A DNA stretch of 64,000 nucleotides from Linum tenue (lineage: Eukaryota > Streptophyta > Magnoliopsida > Malpighiales > Linaceae): the NCBI GenBank assembly GCA_946122785.1, contig CAMGYJ010000003.1:5332001-5396000 (forward strand). The letters are read 5' to 3'. A model generated the notes under the pieces. The model saw only the letters and a list, made by a program, of their open reading frames with translations, did not search any database and had not been told where the DNA came from. Below are positions 45,901-57,189 of the stretch, piece after piece. The number at the start of each line of letters is the position of its first letter. Positions within the stretch are counted from its first letter, which is position 1. A program made the translations under genes and the position numbers.

Positions 45901-46771
45901 TCCCTCCATGATCTCCTTCCTTCCTCCTTTGTCTCAACTCTCACCTAATAATTACCCAAACCCTCTCTCAGTCTCCACTCCTAATCCAATCTTTCCATCC
46001 ATCGTAGCTCCCTTCTTCAGTTCTTCCACCTGCCGCCGTGGGATCTTTTTTTCCCTGCCGGCGAGCGGCACCGCGGTGGTCAAAGCCACCGCTTTTTTTT
46101 TTTGGTACCTTTTCCGAATGTTCGATTAGTTTAGTCTTTGGTTTTCTAGAAATTCGAACCTCTATGGCGTCTGGGTCGGACCTTCTGGTCGGGGCCGGTT
46201 CATTTTGACAAACTTGGGGGGTGTTTTAATGGTGGAAAAAAGTAATGGAGAAAGAAGGGTCTCCATCTGTTTTCCTGTTTCTCAAATGCTCTTGCCCTAC
46301 GACTTGCCTCTGCTCTTAATTCTTCTTGCTGTCTCGCATTTGGGTTGTCTCCCCAGAAGATAAAGTCGGAGTCTTTTTTCTCGCTTCCCTTTCTCCCCTT
46401 CGCTTCCTGCGGTCAATTCTCTGAATTTGCGAGATGGGTTTTGATTTTGATGTTGGAATGGAGCTGGGTTTGCTTCGATAGCACCTCAAAGTGTCACTTT
46501 TGGAGCTGGTTCCGAGTTTGTGACAGTTGGTTGGAGGTGAATTTGGGGTCTTTTTTTGATTTGGTGTGAGAGAGAAGGAAGGGCTGGTATGGTGTAGATT
46601 GAAAGCGAGTTCCAAGAGTTGGTCAGAGTTTGCTTTCATCATTCATGCATTTTAGATTCCTCTGAATTCTGTGTTTTTAACAGCAGTGAGTGAGGGGCGT
46701 CATGATTTAGATTGTGCCCTTCTGATTTTGAAAGGAGTGAACTTCTGTAGTGACATAAGTTAAATCTGGCC
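42931..46771. other. Intergenic DNA; probable promoter and leader of the F-box gene at the right end
   Basis: Mostly AT-rich sequence without a supported gene, repeat or RNA. From about 45880 the strand composition turns to C/T-rich leader-like sequence (TTCATTTTCTCTCTCCACCG), and 46300-46771 is likely 5' UTR of the F-box/kelch gene. Short open frames at 44847-45140 and 45908-46129 have no family resemblance and are not called. Confidence 0.5.
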
Positions 46772-48528
46772 ATGGCGGATCCTTGGAGGATGAGAGATGC
46801 GGAGAGAATGAACCAGCCTCCTTTGGTAAGTCTCATTCTAAGCCCTTTGTTTTTCAGCATACTCACTGGTTTTAACAAGTTCTAATCTTAGGCTGTTCCC
46901 CTTTTGTTTACCCTTCCTTTTGGAATGTATTTAGTGGGGGATGCTAAGGTCTTTTGATGCGCAGCAGCTCATCCTGTATGCAAATGACTTCAGTTGAGCA
47001 TTTCTTGTGTTAGGATTTTGGGGTTTGATCTTCAGTTTGAGATCTCAAAGGGAAATTCTTTCAATGGGAAAAGGAATCATTTTGTATTTGTTTGACTTTA
47101 TATGACACCTTTGTGGAGAATTAGAGATGCTAATCAATTGCTGAGGACTAACTCACCAATCTGATGAAATCATGCAGCTTGTTCTTCCCTCCTAATTGTA
47201 ACATCCTCTATACCATATAAAGCTTAACTGACGAATTTCATATATTGGTATCAATGTAATTTCCGCAGGTTGACACAACAGCTTGCTTATGTAGAGTAGA
47301 TGCAGGACTCAAAACGGTGGCAGGTGCGAAAAAGTACGTCCCAGGTAGCAAGCTATGTCTTCAGCCAGACATCAGACCATCAATTCATCCAACTAGACAC
47401 AAACCCTCAAGAGGCGATAGAAACCGAAATCAATCCCCATTGCTGCCAGGACTCCCTGATGATCTCGCCATCGCATGCTTAATCCGAGTACCTAGGGCCG
47501 AGCATCGAAAGCTTCGACTCGTATGCAAGAGATGGTACCGTCTCTTATCTGGAAACTTCTTCTACTCGCTTCGAAAGAATCTCGGGATCTCTGAGGAATG
47601 GGTATACGTGATCAAGAGAGACCGAGATGGGAAAATTTCTTGGCATGCTTTTGATCCCATATATCAGCTATGGCAGCCACTTCCACCTGTCCCCAAGGAA
47701 TACTCTGAAGCCCTAGGTTTTGGTTCAGCTGTTCTTAGTGGCTGTAATCTCTACTTGTTTGGTGGTAAAGACCCTTTGAAGGGATCAATGAGACGGGTCA
47801 TCTTTTACAGTGCCAGAACTAATAAGTGGCACCGTGCACCCGACATGCTCAGAAGAAGGCATTTCTTTGGCTCGTGTGTTATAAACAACTGTTTGTATGT
47901 AGCAGGTGGGGAGAATGAGGGTGTTCACCGTCCATTGAGATCAGCTGAGGTTTATGATCCCAATAAGAACAGATGGTCACTGATTTCTGATATGAGTACA
48001 GCAATGGTGCCATTCATTGGGGTAGTTTATGAGGGCAAGTGGTATCTTAAAGGACTCGGGACTCACAGACAAGTTTTGAGTGAAGTCTACCAGCCCGGAA
48101 CTGATAGCTGGTATCCTGTTTATGATGGCATGGTGGCAGGGTGGAGAAACCCAAGTGCTTCTTTGAACGGAAACCTCTATGCGTTAGACTGCAAGGATGG
48201 CTGCAAGCTTAGGGTTTATGACGAAGAGACTGATTCGTGGAGCAAGCATATCGATAGCAAGTTGCACCTGGGGAATTCTTGCGCTTTGGAAGCAGCTGCT
48301 CTTGTTCCGCTGAACGGGAAGCTGTGCATCATTAGAAACAACATGAGTATATCAGTTGTCGACGTTTCGAAATCTGAAGATCTTGGGGAAGCTCCCGCTG
48401 AACATTTGTGGGAGACTCTTTCGGGTAGAGGGCAGTTCAAGACTTTGGTCTCGAATCTTTGGTCGAGCCTTGCCGGAAGGAATCGCCTGAGGAGTCACAT
48501 TGTTCACTGCCAGGTTCTTCAAGCATAA
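46772..48528 (+). CDS. SAGL1: F-box/kelch-repeat protein, SAGL1 type (At1g55270-like), 2 exons
   Basis: Exon 1 (46772-46825) encodes MADPWRMRDAERMNQPPL. Exon 2 (47269-48528) continues VDTTACLCRVDAGLKTV, giving 437 aa, the length of the Arabidopsis At1g55270 family. An F-box lies near residues 77-122 (LPGLPDDLAIACLIRVPRAE), followed by kelch repeats to about residue 350 (FGSAVLSGCNLYLFGG, GSCVINNCLYVAGG, FIGVVYEGKWYLKG, SASLNGNLYALD). F-box/kelch proteins are substrate adaptors of SCF ubiquitin ligases. In Arabidopsis SAGL1 has been tied to cuticular wax regulation through CER3 and to phenylpropanoid enzyme turnover. The downstream open frame alone would miss the first 34 residues. No lesions were seen. 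Confidence 0.92.
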
Positions 48529-49390
48529 GAAGAGCTACAATGAAGAGGGCAGAAAAGTAAGATATTTTGAATCTCTATCCATCCATTCCAAAATGACACC
48601 TCCATGAGAGGTGGTAGGCAGGAAGAGGAAATGAGAATGGAGGTATGTTTTTGCTAGAAATATTAGTATTTCCTTGTGTTTCAAGTAGCTGTATGTAAGA
48701 TACACCCGAGTTTTACATGTCTGAAAAACAAACGAAGGATGAAGAGCAAATTATCCAAGTGATCAGGGGGGTTTTTTTTTCTTCTTCTTTACATGGGGGT
48801 AGTAGGATAATTCACAGGGGGGTTTCTCTTGTATCCTACACTGGCATGATTGATTGGATAAATTGATCTTTTTCTCCATTGTCATGGAACTGGAAAGAGT
48901 TTTTTTCATTGTTGTTTGGATTCCATTTTCCAAATCCTTTTAGGCGATTGCTGTCAATTGCCCTTTTGTTTTTCGGTTTTGGTAAATATTCATTATTGGG
49001 ATTGCCATGTCACTACAAATAAAACTATAAATGGGGATAATAAGGCACCAAATAATGCTTTTTTGGCCCTCTGCCAAACAAAGCAGGATCACCCACAAGC
49101 CTACAAAAACGCAGCTTGGCGATCCATTTTGTATCACATTGAAGCAAAACCGAGTCAAAGGAAGCATCGGACTCAATTTTCATTCCACATAAACGGGAAA
49201 CCTTCAAGCTTGGCATTCAAGAATAAAACTATAACGAGGCAAAACTGAAAGTAACGCTGCTAGTCTATAAGCATTACTTCTGAGTTCAAAACAAGAGTTT
49301 TAGATGGAACTTCTATTACACATCCACTTGGTGCAGTCCCATGAGATTTGACAAGGTTACAACATTTAACCACCCTACAAAAGGCATAAA
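48529..49390. other. Intergenic spacer between convergent genes
   Basis: Probable 3' UTRs of the F-box/kelch gene (left) and MRT4 (right). No independent gene is supported. Confidence 0.55.
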
Positions 49391-51553
49391 TCATGCAGAT
49401 TCAATGTCGGAAGCGTCATCGAGTCCCTCTTTATACAGCTCAAAATCATCAGAGCTCCATCTGCAGATTAAGTGAAGCTTGAAGGTAGCCATCTTGATGC
49501 CCAATAATCTCTGCATAGAAGATGATGAAAGTTCATTCAGTCCACTTTAATTGATACGAGAAGAATCAACATATGAACTACTAATCAGAAATGCATCTTG
49601 AACAAAGAAATGTAACGCTTTATATCTTGATACTCATAATGCTTCAGATTCATGAAGGGCTATTTAATAACCATTCACAGATAACAACATCATAGAGACC
49701 TTATGTGCTGGAACTTTAAAGTGACAAGCTTTCCAAGTTCCAATTGCAGGGGAAAACTAGTACGAAACAGCATAGATATGTGAGACAGACTAAAGGACTA
49801 TAACTAACCAGTATCCGTGCTGATTCAGGTGACAAAGGCTTTCCTTCTTCACAGACAACGAAATCTGAAATAAGTTCCACAACACCTGCAGTCCATATGG
49901 ATAATTTCATATGAGGAAGTTCACATTACTACCACATATAATGAACTATCAGGCCGACAGCAAACAAATATTACTAAGGAGTAAGGACCTTTGTTCAATC
50001 GGACAGGCAGCCCTTGTTTACGCAGAAAAGGCTCCATTTCATGAGTAAATTGCTCCAGAGGTCCTTCTTTCAGTTCTACCTGAAACAATCAAACTTTGTG
50101 TTAAATATGGAAATCATTGAAGAAACAGAAAATTTAGCAAATGAGGTAAGCACAAGGGATATTCGAATAAATGCATTACAAGTTTACAACACTCAATCAG
50201 AGATTAAGGCTAGGGACATGGGAAACTAAATCAACATGCTAACTGACCTTTTCAGTGGCATCACTACCGGTCCTTGCAAAGTCATAATCTTCATATTCAC
50301 GGAATAAGCTGCAAGACAAAGCAGCAATGAGAACCAAGGATGTCTACTTTTGACTCGATTAAGTGAGAGTATGACTAACTGATGTACTCAGGCCTGGATT
50401 TATAACTGACCAAACCAAACTACATCAAGTACTGGAGTCAAATGACGAACTAATGTTCATTACAGCAAGCTACGTACAGTGATCCCTAAAATATCATGAT
50501 TCATGCAACTGGATATAATCTTGAAAACAAACTCTGAGACATGACATAGGATTCTTTGAACATTCTAAAGTAGTATTAAACTTTCCATTAAATCAAGGTC
50601 TGCGATTCTCATGATAGACTCATTATTGCAGATAAGTTGCAAGTGAACGAGCACACTCTGAATTCATAAATAGAGATCTATACCTTTCAACTTCTTCTTT
50701 GGGCAAGTTGGTAGCTAACAGACCAGAATCTCCGCGCAGAAGCTGCGACAAGAAAGATATACACTACTTAATAACAAATCGCTGCATGGAGCAATTAGCT
50801 CTTTTTCACTTGGTATCTCAACCATAAACAAAAAATACAGTCTGTTTGGTAACGGCTAAACGCACACCTTGGACACTTTGCGGATCCCCGGTCTAAGCTC
50901 ATCCGCAGCAGATCGACCAAGAGCAACCTGCATCACTTTGTTTGACCCAAGGAAGAATCTGTTCAAATAACACCATGAAAATAATCCGGTAAGCGAAACC
51001 ATGCCCAAAAAGAGCCAACTACAACAATGAGTATCGAAACAAGCACCCGAATGAACTCAAAACTTGCTCCCTTCCATTCCAAATGCAATAAAGTATAGAA
51101 CTTTTCTGCGACATCCAGATTAAAGTACAAGTCCCAGGATTTATCATCACCAATCATCATTAAACTTTCGCTTCCCACCACAAACAGAGCACAATAACAA
51201 CCAACAAACAAAATCCACACACAAATAGGATTCAAACAAAAGCAAAAAACAGTCTTTACCTGCTGCTGGACTTGAGCTGGTCTCTGAATTCCTTGAACTT
51301 GAGATTCCTCATGTTCTCATAACCAAACACGTACACAGAAGGGTACTTCTCCACTGCTTCCCTTATTCCATTCACAACCCCTTCTTTGTGTTCTCTCCCC
51401 TTCTTCTTCGTCTTCGAAAGGGTAACTACATTTTTTTTAACAAGCGGCAGAAAATGAAAACCAAAGATCGCAAAAAAAAATTACCCAATTCAAAATTTTC
51501 TCGCAGATGGGAGGAGGAGACAGACCTGCACGGTTGCGCTTGGACTTCGGCAT
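49391..51553 (-). CDS. MRTO4: mRNA turnover protein 4 homolog (MRT4/MRTO4), 8 exons
   Basis: MRT4 is a nucleolar paralogue of the ribosomal P0 stalk protein. It occupies the P0 site on pre-60S particles and is later exchanged for P0. Exons on the minus strand are 51553-51526, 51425-51260, 50958-50868, 50742-50684, 50308-50248, 50079-49989, 49885-49809 and 49510-49391, all GT/AG and in phase, totalling 230 aa. Hallmarks are MPKSKRNRAVTLSKTKKKGR, SVYVFGYENMRNLKFKEFR, FFLGSNKVMQVALGRS, GDSGLLATNLPKEEV, FARTGSDATEKVEL and ESARILRLLGIKMATFKLHL. The C-terminus lacks the acidic P-protein tail of P0, as expected. The gene is intact and convergent with the F-box/kelch gene. Confidence 0.93.
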
Positions 51554-51877
51554 GATTTCGCGGCGGAGGTAATAGTCAGCGGTTCTGTGGCGGCTATCTT
51601 TCTCTCCTCGGCTTCGAAAGCTTCCAGCGGCTGCTAAAACCTCTCTAGGGTTATGGGCTTACGGCCTTCGTACTCTCTTCTCTTCTCCCGCCGTCTGTTC
51701 CTACTCGAGCTCTGCTCGTTTTATTTATATTGAAATGGAGATTTACGGTTTAAGTCCTCGTTGATATATGTGTCTTACAGTTTTGGCCTTATTTTTGGAA
51801 ACCTTAACCAGTTACCATTCATACTTTCTATTTATTTCAGACACATCCTTCCGCGCCACAATACACTCTCTCTCTCT

Positions 51878-52311
51878 AGCCTGTTTGGAACCATAAAATT
51901 TATGAGAAATGGAATTCCATTTCCTACTTTTAAATCAATTCTTATGTTTGGATGGTAAATTTAGTTGGAAGTGGAAATCATTTCTGCCAAAAATCTGGAA
52001 ATTGAAATCCGACTGAAATTGATCGGACTTGCCCACAAAAGCATAGGAATTTATGGGACCCACTGCTTTAATGATGTTTAAGTCCCAAAAAGCTTGCAAT
52101 TTCGTTTCATTTCTCTCTCAAGCAGGAACTTTATGGGACCCACAACTCATAACTTATACTTATAAATATAACTTGCACAAAAAAATATAATTCATTTCCT
52201 ATATTGATGGAATTGTACCAAACACAAGAATTTGAATTGGAATTCCAAAAATATTAGAAATGGAAATGAAATTCTATTTCTAATTCCTTTGGAATTCTAT
52301 CCAAACAGGCT
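51878..52311. mobile_element. MITE upstream of MRT4
   Basis: AGCCTGTTTGGA (51878-51889) and TCCAAACAGGCT (52300-52311) are perfect inverted ends of a 434-bp AT-rich non-coding block. More inverted matches lie inside them (GGAAATG/CATTTCC type). No matching TSD was found, so Tourist or hAT origin is undecided. The element lies about 0.3 kb upstream of the MRT4 start codon. Confidence 0.65.
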
Positions 52312-53248
52312 GTAAGAGGCCATTGTCTCCCTCCATCCATAATGCCGCCTGTCACCGTGCTAGGAAGAAAGCCAACAATCGATCATGTCAATGACCTGAA
52401 TCGATATTCGTCGCTATAAAATTTAAAAAAAATTCGCCATAAATCATACTACATTAATGTTTATACCCCTATTTTCAATTTCAATTTCTAACCCTAACTT
52501 CCTCCACCAGACAAATACCTGTAAAAGCTTTGTTTTAACAACTCTAAACATCTAATCTGACTTTATTTAAACCCTCCTAAGGAGACAAAAATGTAGAAAA
52601 AGTCTGTTTCAGCGTTAATTCCACCCAATTTACAGGCCATGCCCTATTTTGATGAGATGGAGTGATGTGATTCCCTAGCCGGACTCGACAGAAAGAATAA
52701 AAGAATTATTTGAGAACTAAGTCATTGTTTTGGGAGGATTCATGACAGATTCTTTCTTCATTTCTTTTCCCTTTTGGGCGGATCATTGTTTTATTTCCTT
52801 CTCCTTTTGCACGGGTCATTGATTTATTTCCTTTCCCTTTTGGTATTTGCATTCCTTATTTGATAGAGAGGATTATTAAGCTCTAAATAGCGTAGATACA
52901 TTGTTTTGTAACCTCTATAAATAAAGGAGGAATTGCATATGGGAAGGATGACTTTGATGAATAGAAAACCCCATTGGTTCTTGAGTATTTACTCTTGAAT
53001 GAGAGTTTGGTGGATTCCAAACTCGTTGAGCTCTGTATCGATCAAGTATTCTCCTTGATCGTGGTCGGGCATCTACCCTGATATTGTTCGAGCCTCTTCC
53101 CGTGTGTTGAAGTTGCACGACAATCCATTTCCATCCTATCCTTTTATTTTTGTGTTCTTGAGAAAATCTCGAAAAAACCCTAAAAAGTGAGAGCTACATA
53201 TTCTGATTCGTGAGCGAGTTTGGATTCCCGAATTCCGCTTGCATCAGG

Positions 53249-53260
53249 TGGTATTAGAGC
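53249..53260 (+). promoter_or_regulatory. Primer binding site of the small LTR element
   Basis: TGGTATTAGAGC differs by one base from the initiator tRNA-Met type PBS TGGTATCAGAGC. It begins two bases after the LTR end. Confidence 0.8.
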
Positions 53261-53313
53261 CTGATTCAAACTCAGTGACAATTTGAGTGACAAGGAAAAG
53301 AAGATCACAAGAT

Positions 53314-53952
53314 ATGCTTCAAGCCATGATTGATCCAAAGTATGTGGCGGACATGAATGAGTTTGTCGAAGGCACAAAGAAACTAGTCGACACCGATCTT
53401 TGGAAGGATATGCAGAAGACGTTGGTTGTCCTAGTTCAAGCAACGACCGTCCGCGATATTGAGGAGGAGCAGCAGAGTTTGAGTTATGAGGAGGATGAGA
53501 CGAATCTGGTAGCAGAGAAATCTTCGAACAACTGTCCAGAACTGCAAAAGGAAGATGGAGATTCCTACGAGCTGGTCACGGTGGAAAAGGAGAAGATGGT
53601 TTATTGCGATAATTTTCATGATGATCTTTCTTGTAGAATTTCACAAGCTTTGAGGATCGTCGCTGCGAAACAAGGCATGAAGATTGTCGAGCTAGCAGAA
53701 GGGGTTCGAGGCTTTTATGGAGAGGAGCAGGGGCGTAACGTTCATCTTTCAGTGGATGATTGTCTTTTCTATCACTGGAAGTATGGGAAGAAGAGACAAG
53801 AAGACGGTGAACCTGAATGGAGGGTTCTAGAGAATTTCGTTTGGAAGCAAGGTTGGAAAGCTTTGAGGGCAAAGCTTCTTCAACGGGGACGGACTAATGT
53901 GATTCCCCAGCCGGACTCGACAGATGGAATAAAGAAATTACTTAAGGACTAA
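53314..53952 (+). CDS. Unrecognised 212-aa ORF inside the small LTR element
   Basis: From the first ATG (MLQAMIDPKYVADMNEFVEG) the frame is open for 212 codons and ends inside the 3' LTR. It fills nearly all of the space between the LTRs. The first half is acidic and probably helical, with no zinc knuckle or Gag motif. The second half is basic and compact (ISQALRIVAAKQGMKIVELA, LSVDDCLFYHWKYGKKRQED, WRVLENFVWKQGWKALRAKL). I do not recognise the family. It could be a very short Gag, a captured host gene fragment, or a protein specific to this element. Confidence 0.5.
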   Translation: MLQAMIDPKYVADMNEFVEGTKKLVDTDLWKDMQKTLVVLVQATTVRDIEEEQQSLSYEEDETNLVAEKSSNNCPELQKEDGDSYELVTVEKEKMVYCDNFHDDLSCRISQALRIVAAKQGMKIVELAEGVRGFYGEEQGRNVHLSVDDCLFYHWKYGKKRQEDGEPEWRVLENFVWKQGWKALRAKLLQRGRTNVIPQPDSTDGIKKLLKD

Positions 53953-54254
53953 GTCATTGCTTTTGGGAGGATTCATGGCAGATTCTTTCTTCATTTCTTT
54001 TCCCTTTTGGGCGGATCATTGCTTTATTTCCTTCTCCTTTTGCACGGACCATTGATTTATTTCCTTTCCCTTTTGGTATTTGCATTCCTTATTTGATAGA
54101 GAGGATTATTAAGTTTTAAATAAGCGTAGATACATTGTTTTGTAACCTCTATAAATAGAGGAGGAATTGCCTATGGGAAGGCAGACTTTGATGAATACAA
54201 AAACCCTTTGGTTCTTGAGTATTTACTCTTGAATGAGAGTTTGGTGGATTCCAA

Positions 54255-55953
54255 GTGTAATCGCAGTCCGGAAATGCAGAATAGTGGTAAGTTATATTTA
54301 TCAACCCGGGGTCTAGATCTACTGCCTACTCCGTGATTATCTATTATCTAGCAGACTAAGTTGAGTGAATGTGATTTTAAGCTAAAACAGTAAAAAAGCA
54401 GGAAATGGTTCGAAGTTCTTAAGCAGGGGAAGAGTCACTCGGGAATGAGTCCCCCTAGCTTCTTAGTTAGGTCAAAGTTGTAATTATCTTTGGTTGATTT
54501 ACTGTTGATTAAACTACGAAAGATCCGACAGTAGTTTGGAATCTCTTAAGCTGACCAAGCCCTCTCAGACAGACTACCGGACAGACGACTAGTCTTCATC
54601 GGGATAGAACGCTGAGGCAGTTAACACAGAACTCCACTATTGGAATTGGATTCCAATACAAAGCAGTGAATCGACTAACTCTCGTATAATCGATTCACTA
54701 CTACCGATTGGAGAAGCTCCAACAACCAAATCAGATTCTATCTATCTCAGGTTGCAGCAGAAATCAATAAAAGATTATAAGGCTTCAATTGAATCAATCA
54801 AAACACTTCAATCGATTATAATCAAGCAGTATCACAATCCAAACGTCATTACAATTGATATCCCTAACACATGGAACTAGGGTTCTTCATACCCAAGTGA
54901 GAGAGGGTTCTACTCCATAGAGAGAGAGGGAAACAGAATACAAAGCAGCCATACTCATCATGATGGGAAGAATCTGCTCCGGGATGATAATATTCACTCC
55001 AAGGATGAAATCCAAGCTTGATTGATGAAACCCAGCTCCAAAATCACCTCTAGGGTGTGTTCTTCGCACTTTATCTCTCTAGGACTCTGTTTCTAGCTCT
55101 GAAAATCGATCCCCCCTTCAAAATACCCGAAATTGGGTTAAAAACCCAGTTCTGCCCAATCACACGGCCAGGCCACACAGCCGTGTGAAATTTAGGTCTG
55201 CCCGTGTGGCTCTCCAAAACGTTGCGTTCGATTTAGTGACTCCAGGTACGCTACACGGCCAAAACCACACGACCTTGTGGAATTTAGGTATGCTCGTGTG
55301 AACTCCCTGGGAATTCCACACGGCCAAAAAAGGCCCTTTACACGGCCAGTGTGGCTTGCCCACGCAAAGGGGTTCCACACGACCAAATCACACGGTCGTG
55401 TGGAATTTAGGGGTTGTTTGCTTCAAGGATTTGGATGTGGGATTTGGTTCTCAAATCCCACACATGAAGGATTTGTCCAAAAGCCATTGTTTGTTGAGCC
55501 AAAATGGAGGGTACCAAATCCGTGCGGTCCACTGATTTGGGGCTCCAAATCCGTGGGCCCCACGGATTTGTGAATCCCACCTCATACCCTGAGATTTGGA
55601 GACAAGCTGAAAACCCATCAAATCCATGATAAAAATAGCTCAACAAACAAAAGATTTCCTCAAATCCATAATGCCCCAAATCCCTAATAAATCCCAAGGT
55701 TTTTAATTAGCAAATCCATGACAAACCCCTCGTTATAAAATCCTTTAAGCAAACGACCCCTTAGGTATGCCCGTGTAGAATTTCCAGCTTTTCGTCAAAC
55801 GTCCCAACTTCGTCCAATCGACCCCGAACTTGTGCCCAAACCTTCCTTCACGTACTAGGACCTGAAATATCACAAACAAGAACAATCTAGCGTGAAATCT
55901 GCCTAAAACATTAGGAATGGTGGAAAAAAACATGTGTATATATCAAGTCATCA
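54255..55953 (-). repeat. Element B 3' LTR (outer end truncated)
   Basis: It corresponds to the other LTR from GTGTAATCGCA onward; the first about 45 bp of that LTR (TGACACGCTAAAAC...) are missing here. It includes the 351-bp MITE at 55410-55760 and copies of CACACGGCCGTGTGG-type palindromes (about 55160-55400). Confidence 0.85.
55410..55760. mobile_element. Tourist-like (PIF/Harbinger) MITE in the LTR of element B
   Basis: The ends GGGGTTGTTTGCTTCAAGG and (reverse complement of the right end) GGGGTCGTTTGCTTAAAGG are near-identical inverted repeats. The TSD is TTA (55407-55409 and 55761-55763). The other LTR of element B shows the empty site. 351 bp, non-coding. Confidence 0.9.
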
Positions 55954-55972
55954 AATTCCCCCACACTTAACC
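55954..55972 (-). promoter_or_regulatory. Element B polypurine tract
   Basis: In element sense TTAAGTGTGGGGGAATT abuts the 3' LTR. It is nearly identical to the PPT of element A. Confidence 0.85.
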
Positions 55973-56264
55973 GTTTGCTTGTCCCCAAGCAAACATGACT
56001 AAAAAAAATGTAGCTCTCCATACCTCTATAGCAACATGCACTCCCGATCGTCGGTATAGGATTTTATAGATCATTTAACAGCTTACAAGGTCAACCGACA
56101 CACAAGAAACCTCCTAGTTTCTTCGGCGAGAACTCTAGTCTCGAGTCGACATCATGGGAAATAGTGATCAAAGGACAGATGAATCGTGGACGAAGGGACT
56201 CTCAAAAACAGAAAGATCATGGACTCACTTTCATTTTAAGGTGCTCTATTTTCTTCTTGAAGAT

Positions 56265-56326
56265 GGTTGGAACCCTTCTTCTTTTTTCTTGTTTTGTTGT
56301 TTATTTCTTTTTCAAGGGTCCCAACC
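56265..56326 (-). other. Stem-loop with purine-rich loop, element B 3' region
   Basis: GGTTGGAACCCTT (56265-56277) pairs with AAGGGTCCCAACC (56314-56326), one mismatch. The 36-nt loop is A/G-rich in element sense. The placement matches the hairpin at 19529-19606 in element A. Confidence 0.5.
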
Positions 56327-56379
56327 TGTTATTTCCAGAAAATGGGGCTCCCACCTATTAATGGTTTTGAGGGAGCCCG

Positions 56380-56429
56380 GCTCTTACCGGCCATGCCGGG
56401 GGCAGCTCTTACCGGCCATGCCGGGGGCA
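56380..56429. repeat. 25-bp GC-rich tandem repeat
   Basis: GCTCTTACCGGCCATGCCGG plus five bases occurs twice in direct tandem, at 56380-56404 and 56405-56429. It lies upstream of the Cassandra-like segment. Confidence 0.85.
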
Positions 56430-56550
56430 GATGTCTCGAGCCTCGTGCGGGGGAAAGAAATGTAAGGGGGCTGGAGGTAGTAGGTGGAAATTGGGACTGG
56501 ATTCACGTCTCCCCTTACACACTTTCACCCTTTTCGCACGAGAGACGTTA

Positions 56551-56930
56551 TGTAACACCTTAGGCAAATCCCACATCGACAAAGCACGGGAGAGATCCAT
56601 GGTTCATAAGTAAGAAACCGACCTTAACTGACAAGACGCGTTTTGGGGTGTAATGGAGGAGTTCTTGTGAGAACTCCGAAGTTAAACATGCTCAGTGTGG
56701 AGCACTACAAGGATGGGTGACCTTATAGGAAGTCACCGTGTAATGGAGGAGTTCTTGTGAGAACTCCGAAGTTAAACGTGCTCAGTGTGGAGCACTACAA
56801 AGATGGGTGACCTTATGGGAAGTCACCCTGGATTGCACCCCAAGTCGAAATCTGTGCAGGTGTAGAGGCCCAAAGTGGACAGTATCTTGTCAGGAGTCCA
56901 TGAAAGGTAGAGAGTCCACAATACCACACA
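56551..56930 (+). mobile_element. Cassandra-like LTR segment with duplicated 5S rRNA-derived domain
   Basis: It starts TGTAACACCTTAGGCAAATC and continues with ATCCATGGTTCATAAGT and GACGCGTTTTGGGGTG, the layout I associate with plant Cassandra elements, whose LTRs carry 5S rRNA sequence. Two 90-bp units follow (from about 56648 and 56738). Each has a GAACTCCGAAGTTAAA block (5S A-box region) and a GATGGGTGACCTTATGGGAA-like block (5S C-box region). Downstream GCCCAAAGTGGACAGTATC also fits Cassandra. Only a single LTR-like unit is seen and its right end is approximate. It is not a functional 5S gene: the 5' third of 5S is missing. Confidence 0.65.
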
Positions 56931-57109
56931 ATTCAAGGGTCCTGAGATCACTTATTTCACACAATCAACCAACACCATATGAAGAAGAAGTGAGACTTCT
57001 TAAATGCATCAACATCCTTCATAGTGCTACAACTACCTCCCTAGGTTGCATATCACCATAAAGACTGTCAATTCAAAGCATACTGAGTAGGATATTGCAG
57101 GGAACAGTA

Positions 57110-57156
57110 CTTGGAGCCCTCAATTCATCAAATTGGACAGTGGACTAGGCTCCAAG
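57110..57156 (-). other. Conserved hairpin of element B
   Basis: The outer stem CTTGGAGCC/GGCTCCAAG is identical to that of element A. The inner stem CAATT/AATTG replaces CAAATCT/AGATTTG of A but still pairs, a covariation-like pattern. Confidence 0.7.
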
Positions 57157-57189
57157 CACACAAACTCATCTAGCAGTCAAAGATAGATA

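Larger units (their letters stand above)
52666..54254 (+). mobile_element. Small LTR retroelement with an unrecognised ORF
   Basis: A complete 5' LTR (52666-53246, about 581 bp, TGTGATTCCC...GCATCA), a tRNA-Met-type PBS, an internal region of only about 650 bp and the first about 357 bp of a 3' LTR (53898-54254). The 3' LTR is cut at the junction with Gypsy element B. The size fits a TRIM/SMART-like or other miniature element. Unlike a typical TRIM it carries a long ORF. The 5' flank is AGTGA; the matching TSD is lost on the right. Confidence 0.8.

Noticed and set aside
56648..56840. 5S rRNA genes
   Set aside because: Only the 3' two-thirds of 5S is recognisable, embedded in Cassandra-like LTR sequence. 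It is TE-derived and not an rRNA locus.
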